The translations under genes and the position numbers were made by a program. DNA of 64,000 nt from [Lactobacillus] rogosae (GTDB lineage: Bacteria > Bacillota > Clostridia > Lachnospirales > Lachnospiraceae): positions 1 through 64,000 of the forward strand of contig FONU01000014.1 in NCBI GenBank assembly GCA_900112995.1, in the 5' to 3' direction. Below, in pieces: positions 36,613-44,611 of the stretch; positions within the stretch are counted from its first letter, which is position 1; each line of letters starts with the position of its first letter. A model generated the notes under the pieces. That model saw only the letters and a program-made list of their open reading frames with translations. It was not told where the DNA came from and did not search any database.

Positions 36613-36628
36613 TTATACATATGTATAA
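36613..36628. repeat. perfect 16-bp palindrome upstream of apbE
   Basis: TTATACATATGTATAA is a perfect palindrome in the leader or promoter region of apbE. On the minus strand TTGATA and TATAAC flank it at 15-bp spacing. It may be an operator of an unknown dimeric regulator. Confidence 0.55.
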
Positions 36629-36682
36629 AGTATATCAAATATTGAAAAAAATGTGAATTCACTTTTATTTTGTATTGGATTA

Positions 36683-36691
36683 TGTTATAAC
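36683..36691 (+). promoter_or_regulatory. extended -10 promoter of the FKBP-lipoprotein gene
   Basis: TGTTATAAC, an extended -10 element (36683-36691), lies 38 bp before the start codon. A weak TTTTAT (36663-36668) sits at 17-bp spacing. Confidence 0.5.
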
Positions 36692-36728
36692 AAATAAAGT
36701 GTCAAAAATAAAGAAATGAGGATATTTT

Positions 36729-37892
36729 ATGAAAAAGAAATTAGTAAGCCTTATGTTAGTGGCAGCTATGACAGCTTCACTTACAGCATGTGGCTCTAAA
36801 AAGACAGAAGAACCAACTTCTACAGTACATAAGAGCATAACAGCTGCAGAATATGATGCTGCTATTACATCAGATGCAGCAATTTATAAAAAAGCATTTA
36901 CAATGCCTGAGTACAAAGGAATTCAGGTAACAGTTGATAAGTCAGTACTCAATGTTGCAGAAAGTGACGTTGACGATTATATCAATAAGAATATAGTATC
37001 AGCGGAAGCTACAACAGAGAATGTTACAAGTGGTGTAACAGCTGATGGGGATACAGTTATACTTGATTATTCAGGTAAGCTTGATGGCGAGGCATTCTCA
37101 GGTGGTACAGCAACAGATACTACATATACAATAGGTTCAGGTAACTTTATATCAGACCTTGATAAAGGACTTGTAGGACTTACAGTAGGCCAGGAATATG
37201 ATATTCCTTGTACTTTCCCAGATAATTACACATCAGACCTTGCAGGTAAGAGTGTAATATTCACAGTAAAGGTTACAGCAATCCAGAAGACAACTTACCC
37301 AGAGATAACAGATGAATGGGTAGTTAATAACAAAGAAAGTCTTAATCTTTCAGGTGATACAGTTGCAGATTTCAGGGAAGAAGTAAGAAAGATAGTAGAA
37401 GCTAATGCTAATGATACTTATCTTAATAACACATTTACATCAGCATACCAGATTATAAGCGAGAATATCGGAGATGTTAATTATCCACAGGATGAAATAG
37501 ATTCATTGGTAGAAGTACTTAATACTAATATTGAGAGTGAATTTAACACTTATGGTTCATACTATGGCATATCAGATTTAGATACATATAAGAAATCAGT
37601 ATATGGATTTGATTCAATTGACGCATTTAATGAATATGCTACATCATCTGCACAGCAGTATCTTTTACAGAAAATGATAGTAACCATTATTGCCGCAGAT
37701 AATGATATTCATGTGTCAGAAGATGAAATTAACTCATATGGTAACGATTTAGCTCAGTATTATGGTTACGATGACTTCAATGCAATTGTAGATGCAGTCG
37801 GCAGTGAAGTTGTATCAGAGATAGGTTATGAAATACTTTATCAGAAAGTTGTAGAATTTGAGTGCAGCCAGATTACAGAGGTAGAACAGTAA
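36729..37892 (+). CDS. FKBP-type (trigger-factor-like) lipoprotein
   Basis: The 387-residue product has a clear signal peptide with lipobox LTAC (Cys near 21). An FKBP domain at about 105-200 shows DTVILDYSGKLDG, FSGGTA, YTIGSGNFI and GLTVGQEYDIPCTFPDNY. The region after it (EITDEWVVNN ... EIGYEILYQKVVEF) is helical like the trigger factor C-terminal domain. It is probably an exported foldase working outside the membrane, comparable to PrsA. A trigger factor with a lipid anchor is known in Lachnospiraceae by family annotation, but the client is not. Confidence 0.85.
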   Translation: MKKKLVSLMLVAAMTASLTACGSKKTEEPTSTVHKSITAAEYDAAITSDAAIYKKAFTMPEYKGIQVTVDKSVLNVAESDVDDYINKNIVSAEATTENVTSGVTADGDTVILDYSGKLDGEAFSGGTATDTTYTIGSGNFISDLDKGLVGLTVGQEYDIPCTFPDNYTSDLAGKSVIFTVKVTAIQKTTYPEITDEWVVNNKESLNLSGDTVADFREEVRKIVEANANDTYLNNTFTSAYQIISENIGDVNYPQDEIDSLVEVLNTNIESEFNTYGSYYGISDLDTYKKSVYGFDSIDAFNEYATSSAQQYLLQKMIVTIIAADNDIHVSEDEINSYGNDLAQYYGYDDFNAIVDAVGSEVVSEIGYEILYQKVVEFECSQITEVEQ

Positions 37893-37893
37893 A

Positions 37894-39561
37894 ATGAATG
37901 AATTGGTACCAAAGATATTTGATGTAATGAAGACATATTCCAAGGACCAGTTAGTAAAGGATATAGTGGCAGGGATTATTGTTGCGATAATAGCCCTGCC
38001 ATTATCCATTGCACTGGCACTTGCATCAGGAGTAAGCCCGGAGCAGGGTATATATACAGCAATATTTGCTGGATTTGTTATTTCCTTCTTAGGAGGAAGC
38101 AGGGTTCAGATAGCTGGACCTACAGCAGCATTTGCTACAATAGTAGCTGGTATAGTTGCGAAAAATGGTATGGATGGACTTATAGTTGCTACAATTATGG
38201 CAGGTATAATACTTGTTATTATGGGGCTTCTTAAGTTCGGTAACCTTATAAGATTTATTCCTTATACAATAACTACAGGTTTTACATTTGGTATTGCTGT
38301 GACTATTGTTATAGGACAGATTAAAGATTTTCTTGGCCTTACTTATCCGGCAGGAACTGCTACAGTTGAAACTATGGATAAGTTAAAGGCGATAATTGCC
38401 AATATAGGAACATTTAATATAAAAGCATTAATAGTTGGTGCGGTATCACTTGCAATTCTTATTATATGGCCTAAGTTCAAGTCTCTTGATAAAATTCCAC
38501 CATCACTTATTGCGGTTATAGTATCAGTTCTTATGGTTAAATTCATCGGACCATTAAAAGATGTCAATACAATCGGAAGTCTGTATACAATAAAGAAAGG
38601 ACTTCCAGGAGTGTCAGTACCATCAGTTAATATGGATATGATACTTACACTTCTTCCAGATGCTCTTACAATAGCGGTTCTTGCAGGAATAGAGAGTCTG
38701 CTTTCGTGTGTAGTATCAGATGGAATGATAGGTTCAAGACATAAGCCTAATATGGAGCTTGTTGCACAGGGAGCAGGTAATATCGTATCCGCACTTTTCG
38801 GTGGTATTCCAGCGACAGGCGCTATTGCAAGAACAGCGGCTAATGTCAAGAATGGTGGACGTACACCTATAGCAGGTATGGTTCACTCAGTTACACTTCT
38901 TATTGTGCTTGTGGTGCTTATGCCATATGCGGCCTGGATACCAATGCCAGCCATTGCGGCAATTTTATTTATTGTTGCATACAATATGAGTGGCTGGAGA
39001 GAGATGGTTAATCTTGTTAAGCACTCACCAAAGTCAGATACATTAGTATTACTTACAACTATGGTGCTTACAGTTGTATTTGACCTTGTTGTGGCTATAG
39101 AAGTAGGTATTGTTATGGCTGCACTTCTTTTCCTGAAGAGAATGGCAGACGTAACAGAAGTAAGAAGCTGGAAATATATCGGGGAAAATATTGATGAGAA
39201 TAACGACCCTGAGAGTATTAATTTAAAGAAAGTTCCTGATAAGACTTTAGTATACGAAATAATCGGACCAATGTTCTTTGCGGCAGCGGATAAGTTTATG
39301 GATATACATATGGAGTCAGATGTAAAAGTAGTTATAATCAGAATGCGTGGTGTTCCAGCTATGGATATATCAGCATTGCGTTCGCTTAAGAATATACACA
39401 ATGTATGTAAGAAGCGTGGTATAACTATGGTATTATCCCACGTCCAGGAACAGCCTAAGTCTATGATGGAGAAGGCTGGATTTGCGGCAGAAGTTGGAGA
39501 AGATAACTTCTGTGCTAATATTGATGCGGCGTTGGCATATGCACAGGAGATAGTGGGGTAA
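37894..39561 (+). CDS. SulP family anion transporter with STAS domain
   Basis: The 555-residue product has about 11-12 TM helices and SulP marks: IIALPLSIALALASGVSPEQGIYTAI, LGGSRVQIAGPTAAF, GNIVSALFGGIPATGAIARTAAN. The C-terminal 110 residues are a cytoplasmic STAS domain (VVIIRMRGVPAMDISALRSL). Such proteins carry sulfate, bicarbonate or dicarboxylates; the substrate cannot be told. It starts 1 bp after the lipoprotein stop, with GAGGT in that gene's end, so the two are cotranscribed. Confidence 0.92.
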   Translation: MNELVPKIFDVMKTYSKDQLVKDIVAGIIVAIIALPLSIALALASGVSPEQGIYTAIFAGFVISFLGGSRVQIAGPTAAFATIVAGIVAKNGMDGLIVATIMAGIILVIMGLLKFGNLIRFIPYTITTGFTFGIAVTIVIGQIKDFLGLTYPAGTATVETMDKLKAIIANIGTFNIKALIVGAVSLAILIIWPKFKSLDKIPPSLIAVIVSVLMVKFIGPLKDVNTIGSLYTIKKGLPGVSVPSVNMDMILTLLPDALTIAVLAGIESLLSCVVSDGMIGSRHKPNMELVAQGAGNIVSALFGGIPATGAIARTAANVKNGGRTPIAGMVHSVTLLIVLVVLMPYAAWIPMPAIAAILFIVAYNMSGWREMVNLVKHSPKSDTLVLLTTMVLTVVFDLVVAIEVGIVMAALLFLKRMADVTEVRSWKYIGENIDENNDPESINLKKVPDKTLVYEIIGPMFFAAADKFMDIHMESDVKVVIIRMRGVPAMDISALRSLKNIHNVCKKRGITMVLSHVQEQPKSMMEKAGFAAEVGEDNFCANIDAALAYAQEIVG

Positions 39562-39575
39562 GAGCGGCAAGAGCG

Positions 39576-39860
39576 GAGCTGGCAGACGGACGGATGGACG
39601 GCGAAAGGCGGGACAGCCCCCTGCCGTGTGGAACTGCGGATAAGACAATTGGATATTACCGGGTGTTTCCGAGGGAGTGTTGTGGCGGTGGACGCACACG
39701 CTCATATTCGGCATCCTGCCTCAGTATTCGCTTGACCAGACCTCGTGTCTGGTCATTGCTGTTTATGGGGGCGGAAACACTGGTAATATCACAATTCTCT
39801 TATAATGCAGTGCCACGCGGCAGGGGGCTGTCCTGCTTTTCGCCTGTTCGTTGCCAGTTC
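39576..39860. repeat. long GC-rich imperfect palindrome (element A)
   Basis: Between convergent genes, arms of about 90 bp face each other. The core is a 32-bp pair (39600-39631 with 39813-39844) with 29 matches, and all three mismatches would be G-U pairs in RNA. Pairing continues through ATATTACC and GTGTTTCCG segments. The centre (about 39672-39771) has its own hairpin GACCAGAC/GTCTGGTC. It is far GC-richer than the flanks. The intergenic space 39562-39918 holds nothing else convincing. Confidence 0.85.
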
Positions 39861-39918
39861 GTGCGGGGCGGGGCGGGCAATGCGCTGTGCTGTTGCCCTT
39901 GGGGAAGGAGAAAAATGG

Positions 39919-40758
39919 TTATGGTGTATTTGTCAGGAAACTGCCGAGCAGTGTGGCGGCGTTGCTGCCTTCAATCGCGGTGAGTTCGTCCGGGGTGAGA
40001 CCGCTTGTCCTTAGGAGGTGGAGGGACTCGGACTGGTCGGACCAGGGGCTGTCTGTTCCAAAGAGAATGTGGTCAGAGCCATGTGTGCGGACCATCTGGA
40101 CGAATTTCTCTTTGGAGAGGAAGTTGTTGTCCGGAGTGCTTTTTAAGACAAGTGCAGTGTCGAGCCATACATTTGGTGTTCCAATTAGCTGGTCACATAC
40201 TTCGTCATACATAGACCAGCCACCCATATGGGCTAATACAAGTTTGTGTGGTGGGACTTCTTTTATCATATTGGCAAGGCGTTCAACGCTTGCCTCATCA
40301 CAGTTAGGAAAGCTTATATCCATACCGCAGTGGATAGATACAATAAGGTCGTTGTCGTTTGCACATTCTATTATTCTAAGACATCTTGGGTCATCTATAT
40401 TGGTGCGCTGGAATACAGGGTGAAGCTTAATTCCTGGAACACCAGCTTTGGCAAGGTCACTTATTATAGTCTTGTAGTCATCATTATCAGGATGAATTGT
40501 ACCAAATGATATTATTCCAGTAGATTTAAAGGATTTATTAGTTTCTATGGCTATTTTGTTGATAGTCGTATGCTGTGACGGCTTTGTTGCTATAGGCAGT
40601 AAGACAGAGTAATCAATGCCAGCTTTTTTCATAGAAGCTTTGATAGAGTCTACACGTCCATCCAGATAATTAGGTATACCGCCGCTTTGAGCAAGTCGTC
40701 CTACGGCACGGTCCGCAATGTCATCAGGAAAGCTGTGAGTATGAAAATCTATAATCAT
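39919..40758 (-). CDS. amidohydrolase family 2 metal-dependent hydrolase
   Basis: The 279-residue TIM-barrel protein starts MIIDFHTHSFPDDIADRAV (HxH metal ligands) and shows GIKLHP, VSIHCG near 130, VLAHMGG near 165 and FGTDSPW near 240, matching the amidohydrolase_2 type. The natural substrate is unknown. An upstream ATG overlaps the ribosome site, so 40758 is the start. The 3' end is somewhat GC-richer, adjoining element A. Confidence 0.88.
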   Translation of the reverse strand: MIIDFHTHSFPDDIADRAVGRLAQSGGIPNYLDGRVDSIKASMKKAGIDYSVLLPIATKPSQHTTINKIAIETNKSFKSTGIISFGTIHPDNDDYKTIISDLAKAGVPGIKLHPVFQRTNIDDPRCLRIIECANDNDLIVSIHCGMDISFPNCDEASVERLANMIKEVPPHKLVLAHMGGWSMYDEVCDQLIGTPNVWLDTALVLKSTPDNNFLSKEKFVQMVRTHGSDHILFGTDSPWSDQSESLHLLRTSGLTPDELTAIEGSNAATLLGSFLTNTP

Positions 40759-40866
40759 AAATATCCTCATTTCTGCGCCCCAGTTATAAGTATAGCGTGT
40801 CGGGTGCGCATAACACTAATTCATATTTTTACCATTTAAGAACGCATTTAAACATTTAATAATTAA

Positions 40867-40895
40867 ATGATAACATAATAAAAGGAGCAGGTCAA
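40867..40895 (-). promoter_or_regulatory. promoter of the amidohydrolase gene
   Basis: On the minus strand TTGACC (40890-40895), a 17-bp spacer and TATCAT (40867-40872). A GCAGGT/ACCTGC hairpin overlaps the -35. Confidence 0.65.
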
Positions 40896-41057
40896 AACGC
40901 GCAGAACAACCTGCCTATATGGATTTCTTGTTGCATATTATGTGGAAAAACCACAGATAATTATTGTATTATACTAGGTGGTTTATATGCTGGCAATATG
41001 GATATAGTCAGTAAAAGAGAAGAATGGTAGAATTTAGATGACTAGCCTTTTTAAAAT

Positions 41058-41086
41058 GTATAATTTTTCACAATTTTCACATACTA
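41058..41086 (+). promoter_or_regulatory. possible sigma-G-type promoter upstream of spoVT
   Basis: GTATA (41058-41062), 17 bp, then CATACTA (41080-41086) fits the Bacillus sigma-G pattern (GHATR, 17-18 bp, CATnnTA). Bacillus spoVT is sigma-G dependent. The site is short and AT-rich, so it may be chance. The rest of 40896-41183 holds a small TGTGG/CCACA hairpin only. Confidence 0.35.
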
Positions 41087-41183
41087 CCCATACAACGCAA
41101 TATATGGAAAATAGTTCGATAAACCATTGAATGAGCATAGAGAAACAGCGTGTATGGATTATGTTGAAAATAAGGAGGATTGT

Positions 41184-41726
41184 ATGAAAGCCACTGGAAT
41201 TGTTCGTCGTATAGATGATTTAGGAAGAATTGTAATACCAAAGGAGATAAGAAGAACATTAAGAATAAGGGAAACTGACCCTATGGAGATATATACAGAT
41301 ATGGATGGGCAGATTGTGTTAAAGAAATATTCTCCGATGGCAGATGTATCGGAATTTGCAGTAGAATATGCGGAGTCCATAGCACAGAATACAGGAATGA
41401 CAATTGCAATAACTGACAGGGATTGTGTTATTGCGGCAGCAGGAACACAGAAAAAGAATGTACAGGGAAAGCATATTACCAAAGAACTTAATGATATTAT
41501 GGATAAAAGGCAGAGTGTTGTAGCAAGTGCCAGTGAGAATGATTATGTAAAAGCGGTAACAGACTATGATTGTGAGTCAGAGGTGATAAGTCCGATAATA
41601 TGTGCCGGAGATGTTCTGGGTATGGTTATTATGTTTGGCAATGACAAGAAACAGAAGCTTGGCGAGAGTGAGAAAAGAATAGTTAAAGTTGCGGCGGATT
41701 TTTTGGGCAGACATATGGACAATTAG
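41184..41726 (+). CDS. spoVT: stage V sporulation protein T (AbrB family regulator)
   Basis: The 180-residue product starts MKATGIVRRIDDLGRIVIPK, the SpoVT AbrB-type DNA-binding domain (residues 1-50), followed by a GAF domain (about 55-180). It modulates forespore sigma-G genes in Bacillus and is kept as a global regulator in many Clostridia. An upstream in-frame ATG would add 19 residues, but AAGGAGG lies directly before the ATG at 41184. Confidence 0.95.
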   Translation: MKATGIVRRIDDLGRIVIPKEIRRTLRIRETDPMEIYTDMDGQIVLKKYSPMADVSEFAVEYAESIAQNTGMTIAITDRDCVIAAAGTQKKNVQGKHITKELNDIMDKRQSVVASASENDYVKAVTDYDCESEVISPIICAGDVLGMVIMFGNDKKQKLGESEKRIVKVAADFLGRHMDN

Positions 41727-41785
41727 CAGATAATTTTAATATAATAATATGATGTAAGGCAAAATACCATTTGCCATATACATCT

Positions 41786-41826
41786 AAATGCCAGAAGTTA
41801 GAAATATTGCACGGCTTCAGGCATTT
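41786..41826 (+). other. 12-bp hairpin between spoVT and rqcP
   Basis: AAATGCCAGAAG (41786-41797) pairs with CTTCAGGCATTT (41815-41826), one mismatch. A smaller GGCAAA/TTTGCC hairpin lies just before. No T-tract follows, so termination is uncertain. Confidence 0.4.
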
Positions 41827-41876
41827 ACATATTAATATAAGTTAATTACGATTGGCAGACATTCCGGAGGAAGATT

Positions 41877-42116
41877 ATGAGATTAGATAAATATTTAAAG
41901 GTTTCAAGACTTATTAAAAGACGTACAGTAGCTAATGATGCGTGTGATGCAGGCAGGGTAATGATTAATGGTAAAGTGGCTAAGGCATCAGTTGATGTCA
42001 AGGCAGGAGATATAATAGAGATATCTTTTGGTAATAAGAATGTTAAGGTAAGGGTTACAGACGTAAAGGACACAGTTAAGAAAGAAGAAGCTAAGGAGAT
42101 GTTTGAATATATTTAA
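41877..42116 (+). CDS. rqcP: S4 domain RNA-binding protein RqcP (YabO)
   Basis: The 79-residue S4 domain protein reads MRLDKYLKVSRLIKRRTVAN, then AGRVMINGKVAKAS and VKAGDIIEI. RqcP works with RqcH on stalled 50S subunits to drive alanine tailing. CGGAGGA is well spaced. It starts the yabO-yabP-yabQ-divIC order known from Bacillus; mazG/yabN is missing before it. Confidence 0.93.
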   Translation: MRLDKYLKVSRLIKRRTVANDACDAGRVMINGKVAKASVDVKAGDIIEISFGNKNVKVRVTDVKDTVKKEEAKEMFEYI

Positions 42117-42251
42117 TGATTAAGTATATTTAATGTTTGAGCATATCTAATAGTTTAATGTGTTTAAATAATAGTTATAATTAAGCATTTTTTGGCGTAC
42201 CGCCTAATATATTAGACAGGTAAGATAAATGTATAATATATGGAGGCAGTT

Positions 42252-42539
42252 ATGGACGATATTAAAAGGGTAAGACATCCTCATGCAGTAAGAATGGAAG
42301 ATAGAAAGAAGGCTCAGTTTACTGGTATTACTGACGTTGTATCCTTTGAACCGTCAAAGGTAATACTTGAGTCAGATTATGGCGTTATTGTTATAAAAGG
42401 GGAGTCACTTCACGTTAATAAGCTGTCAGTTGAGAAGGGGGAGCTTGATGTTGATGGCAGGGTTGACTCACTTGTGTATTCACAGAACAGCATAAGTATG
42501 AAAAAAGGCGATTCATTAGTGAACAGGTTATTTAGATAA
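42252..42539 (+). CDS. yabP: sporulation protein YabP
   Basis: The 95-residue product reads MDDIKRVRHPHAVRMEDRKK, then ITDVVSFEPSKVIL and LDVDGRVDSLVYS, the YabP pattern. It is needed for spore envelope formation in Bacillus. An ATG at 42240 overlaps GGAGG, so 42252 is the start. Upstream, 42117-42251 has a GGCGTACCGCC hairpin and a TATAAT near 42230. Confidence 0.9.
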   Translation: MDDIKRVRHPHAVRMEDRKKAQFTGITDVVSFEPSKVILESDYGVIVIKGESLHVNKLSVEKGELDVDGRVDSLVYSQNSISMKKGDSLVNRLFR

Positions 42540-42607
42540 TTGTGAATACATCTTTTAGACATTATAAAGATTATTTAATTATATAAGTCCAGCAGTAGCG
42601 GGGAATA

Positions 42608-43015
42608 ATGCTTATGTTAGGTGATATTATATGGGAGAGCGGCACATTTTTATATGCACTTTGGTGGGGAATGGTGCTTGCATTTCAATATGATACGATA
42701 AGAATAATAAGAAGAATAATAAGACACCGGCGTGTATTTATGATTGCTGTAGAAGATGTTATATACTGGATATATGTAGGAATACGGATATTTATTATAT
42801 GTTTCTATGTTAATAGCGGAATTATAAGATCATTTATTGTAGTGGGGCTTGTGTGCGGTGCAGTTCTATATCTTAAGGCGTTAAGTGTGTATTACATAAA
42901 ATATGGAGTAAGACTTGTAGGAATTTTACTGAAACCATTGAAAATGCTTGTGTCTGTGATTAGAATAGTGTTGCAGTCATTAAGGAAAGACAGACCGAAG
43001 AATGGAGAGATATAG
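42608..43015 (+). CDS. yabQ: spore cortex protein YabQ
   Basis: The 135-residue membrane protein has about three TM helices with LYALWWGMVLAFQYDTIRIIRRIIRHRR split over residues 16-44, and a basic tail, as in YabQ. In Bacillus it localises to the forespore membrane and is required for cortex assembly. It ends directly before divIC. Confidence 0.85.
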   Translation: MLMLGDIIWESGTFLYALWWGMVLAFQYDTIRIIRRIIRHRRVFMIAVEDVIYWIYVGIRIFIICFYVNSGIIRSFIVVGLVCGAVLYLKALSVYYIKYGVRLVGILLKPLKMLVSVIRIVLQSLRKDRPKNGEI

Positions 43016-43342
43016 ATGAGATTTGAGACAAAGAGAGAAAGGGAACAGCGAAGAAAAAGACAGAAACGCTCAGCAATTCTGGGTATGGTATTTGCTATGC
43101 TTGTTGTTGTGGGACTTGGTGTGCTTTTATGGAATGGCAAGAAGAATATTGAAGCCAAAAATGTAGAGTACGAAAAGCAGATTAAAGAGCTTCAGGAACA
43201 GGTTGATGAAGAAAAACAGCGTACAGAAGAGCTTAATGAATATAAGAAGTATGTGCAGACGAAGAAGTTTGCGGAGGAGATTGCCAAGGATAAATTCGGA
43301 CTTATATATCCAGATGAGATAATATTTAAAGGGAAGAAGTAA
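43016..43342 (+). CDS. divIC: septum formation initiator DivIC
   Basis: The 108-residue product has a basic start (MRFETKREREQRRKRQKRS), one TM helix (about 21-40) and a leucine-zipper-type coiled coil (EKQIKELQEQVDEEKQRTEEL) with the conserved YPDE near the C-terminus. It joins FtsL and DivIB in the divisome. It abuts the yabQ stop. Confidence 0.92.
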   Translation: MRFETKREREQRRKRQKRSAILGMVFAMLVVVGLGVLLWNGKKNIEAKNVEYEKQIKELQEQVDEEKQRTEELNEYKKYVQTKKFAEEIAKDKFGLIYPDEIIFKGKK

Positions 43343-43352
43343 CGTAACAGGG

Positions 43353-43386
43353 TTCGACACATTTTTTATATAACTGCTATTATAAT
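43353..43386 (+). promoter_or_regulatory. spoIIE-type promoter with Spo0A box
   Basis: TTCGACA (43353-43359), complement of the Spo0A core TGTCGAA, overlaps the -35 position TCGACA; TATAAT lies at 43381-43386, a 21-bp spacer. Bacillus spoIIE and spoIIG promoters, activated by Spo0A with sigma-A, have the same unusual 21-22 bp spacing. The sequence is direct; the regulation is inference. Confidence 0.65.
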
Positions 43387-43434
43387 GGTGTTCGGTTTAA
43401 GAAAACAGTATATTTAGACCAGAAATGAGGGGCT

Positions 43435-44559
43435 ATGGCAGTTAAGAATGATGGATTGTGTATGACTTATACGATAAACAGATTGTCCGAAACAGCTAAG
43501 ACGTTTCGCCGTCTGGGAGAAGCATATGAGTGTGCATCAGGTGATGAAGCACAAAGTCCCAGCTTTAAAAGACAGTTGTTTCTTGTTGCAGATATTCTTG
43601 AGGACTGCACGCTTATGCAGTTACAGGCAGATAAGCCGTCTAAGGGAATTGCAAGAGATATGGCTTCAAGGGCACTTGTCGCAGGAATAGTTATTAAAGA
43701 TGTCAATATATTAAAAGACAAGACAGGCAGGAGTGAAGTTGTTATACTTGCAAGAACTCTTGGCAAGGGCTGTGTCGCAGAGAGAAAGATACGGAAAATA
43801 GTATGTGATGTTATGGGGATTGGATACTATTCAGACCATAATAACAGGCTTGTCATTAACGACAACTGCCAGCAGTATGTGTTTCATCAGGAGAACCGTT
43901 TCCGATTTTTATCAGGAGTTGCAAGAAAATGTAAAGAAAAAAGCGGCTTTAATGGCGATAATTTTATGGTATCAAGCCTGTCGTGTGGTAAAGTTGTGGC
44001 GGCAATTGCAGATGGCTGTGGAAGTGGCAAGAGGGCATTTATTGAGAGCAGAATGGTTATAGAACTTATGGAGAACTGTATAGATGCCGGATTTGAGGAG
44101 AAGACAGCCATAGATTTTATCAATACGGCATACATTAATTGCAGTGGCAAAGACAGCCCTGTAACTATGGATATGAGTGTTGTTGACTGCCAGTCAGGTA
44201 TGATGCATTGCATAAAGTTAGGGGCAGTATCTACATTTATTAAAAGGGAGGGCTGGGTTGAGATAATCAAATCGTCCACACTTCCTATTGGTGTGCTTGA
44301 AAAGGTAGATTACGACTGCACAGCCAAGAAGTTGTACGATGGTGACTATGTAATTATGGTGAGCGATGGTGTGCTTGATAATCTTCCGTGTCTTAATAAA
44401 GAGGAGAAAATGGTAGAGATTATCGAGGAAGTTGTAATGAAAAAGCCTAAAGCGATAGCTGACGAGATACTTAGAAAGTCAATGTCATATAATAATTGTG
44501 AAGTATGTGATGACTGCACAGTGCTTGTGTTCGGACTGTTTGACACCTACAACAAATAA
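43435..44559 (+). CDS. SpoIIE-like PP2C phosphatase lacking the membrane domain
   Basis: The 374-residue product matches the C-terminal half of SpoIIE: a regulatory region (about 15-150) and a PP2C domain with FNGDNFMV, IADGCGSGKRAFIESRMVIELMENC, MDMSVVDCQSG, STLPIGVLEKV and MVSDGVLDNLP, keeping the metal-binding aspartates. Bacillus SpoIIE is about 827 residues with ten TM helices that are absent here, and there is no room upstream for them. It would dephosphorylate an anti-anti-sigma factor like SpoIIAA. It sits between divIC and tilS, the normal spoIIE position. Confidence 0.85.
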   Translation: MAVKNDGLCMTYTINRLSETAKTFRRLGEAYECASGDEAQSPSFKRQLFLVADILEDCTLMQLQADKPSKGIARDMASRALVAGIVIKDVNILKDKTGRSEVVILARTLGKGCVAERKIRKIVCDVMGIGYYSDHNNRLVINDNCQQYVFHQENRFRFLSGVARKCKEKSGFNGDNFMVSSLSCGKVVAAIADGCGSGKRAFIESRMVIELMENCIDAGFEEKTAIDFINTAYINCSGKDSPVTMDMSVVDCQSGMMHCIKLGAVSTFIKREGWVEIIKSSTLPIGVLEKVDYDCTAKKLYDGDYVIMVSDGVLDNLPCLNKEEKMVEIIEEVVMKKPKAIADEILRKSMSYNNCEVCDDCTVLVFGLFDTYNK

Positions 44560-44611
44560 ATATATAATTGGGCAATATTGCCATATAAAACAACAGGAGA
44601 AAGCATTTAAT

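Noticed and set aside
39433-40423. Several overlapping ORFs through the GC-rich gap and antisense to the amidohydrolase
   Set aside because: They are open only because of high GC; they overlap element A or real genes, have no ribosome site and show no protein-like composition.
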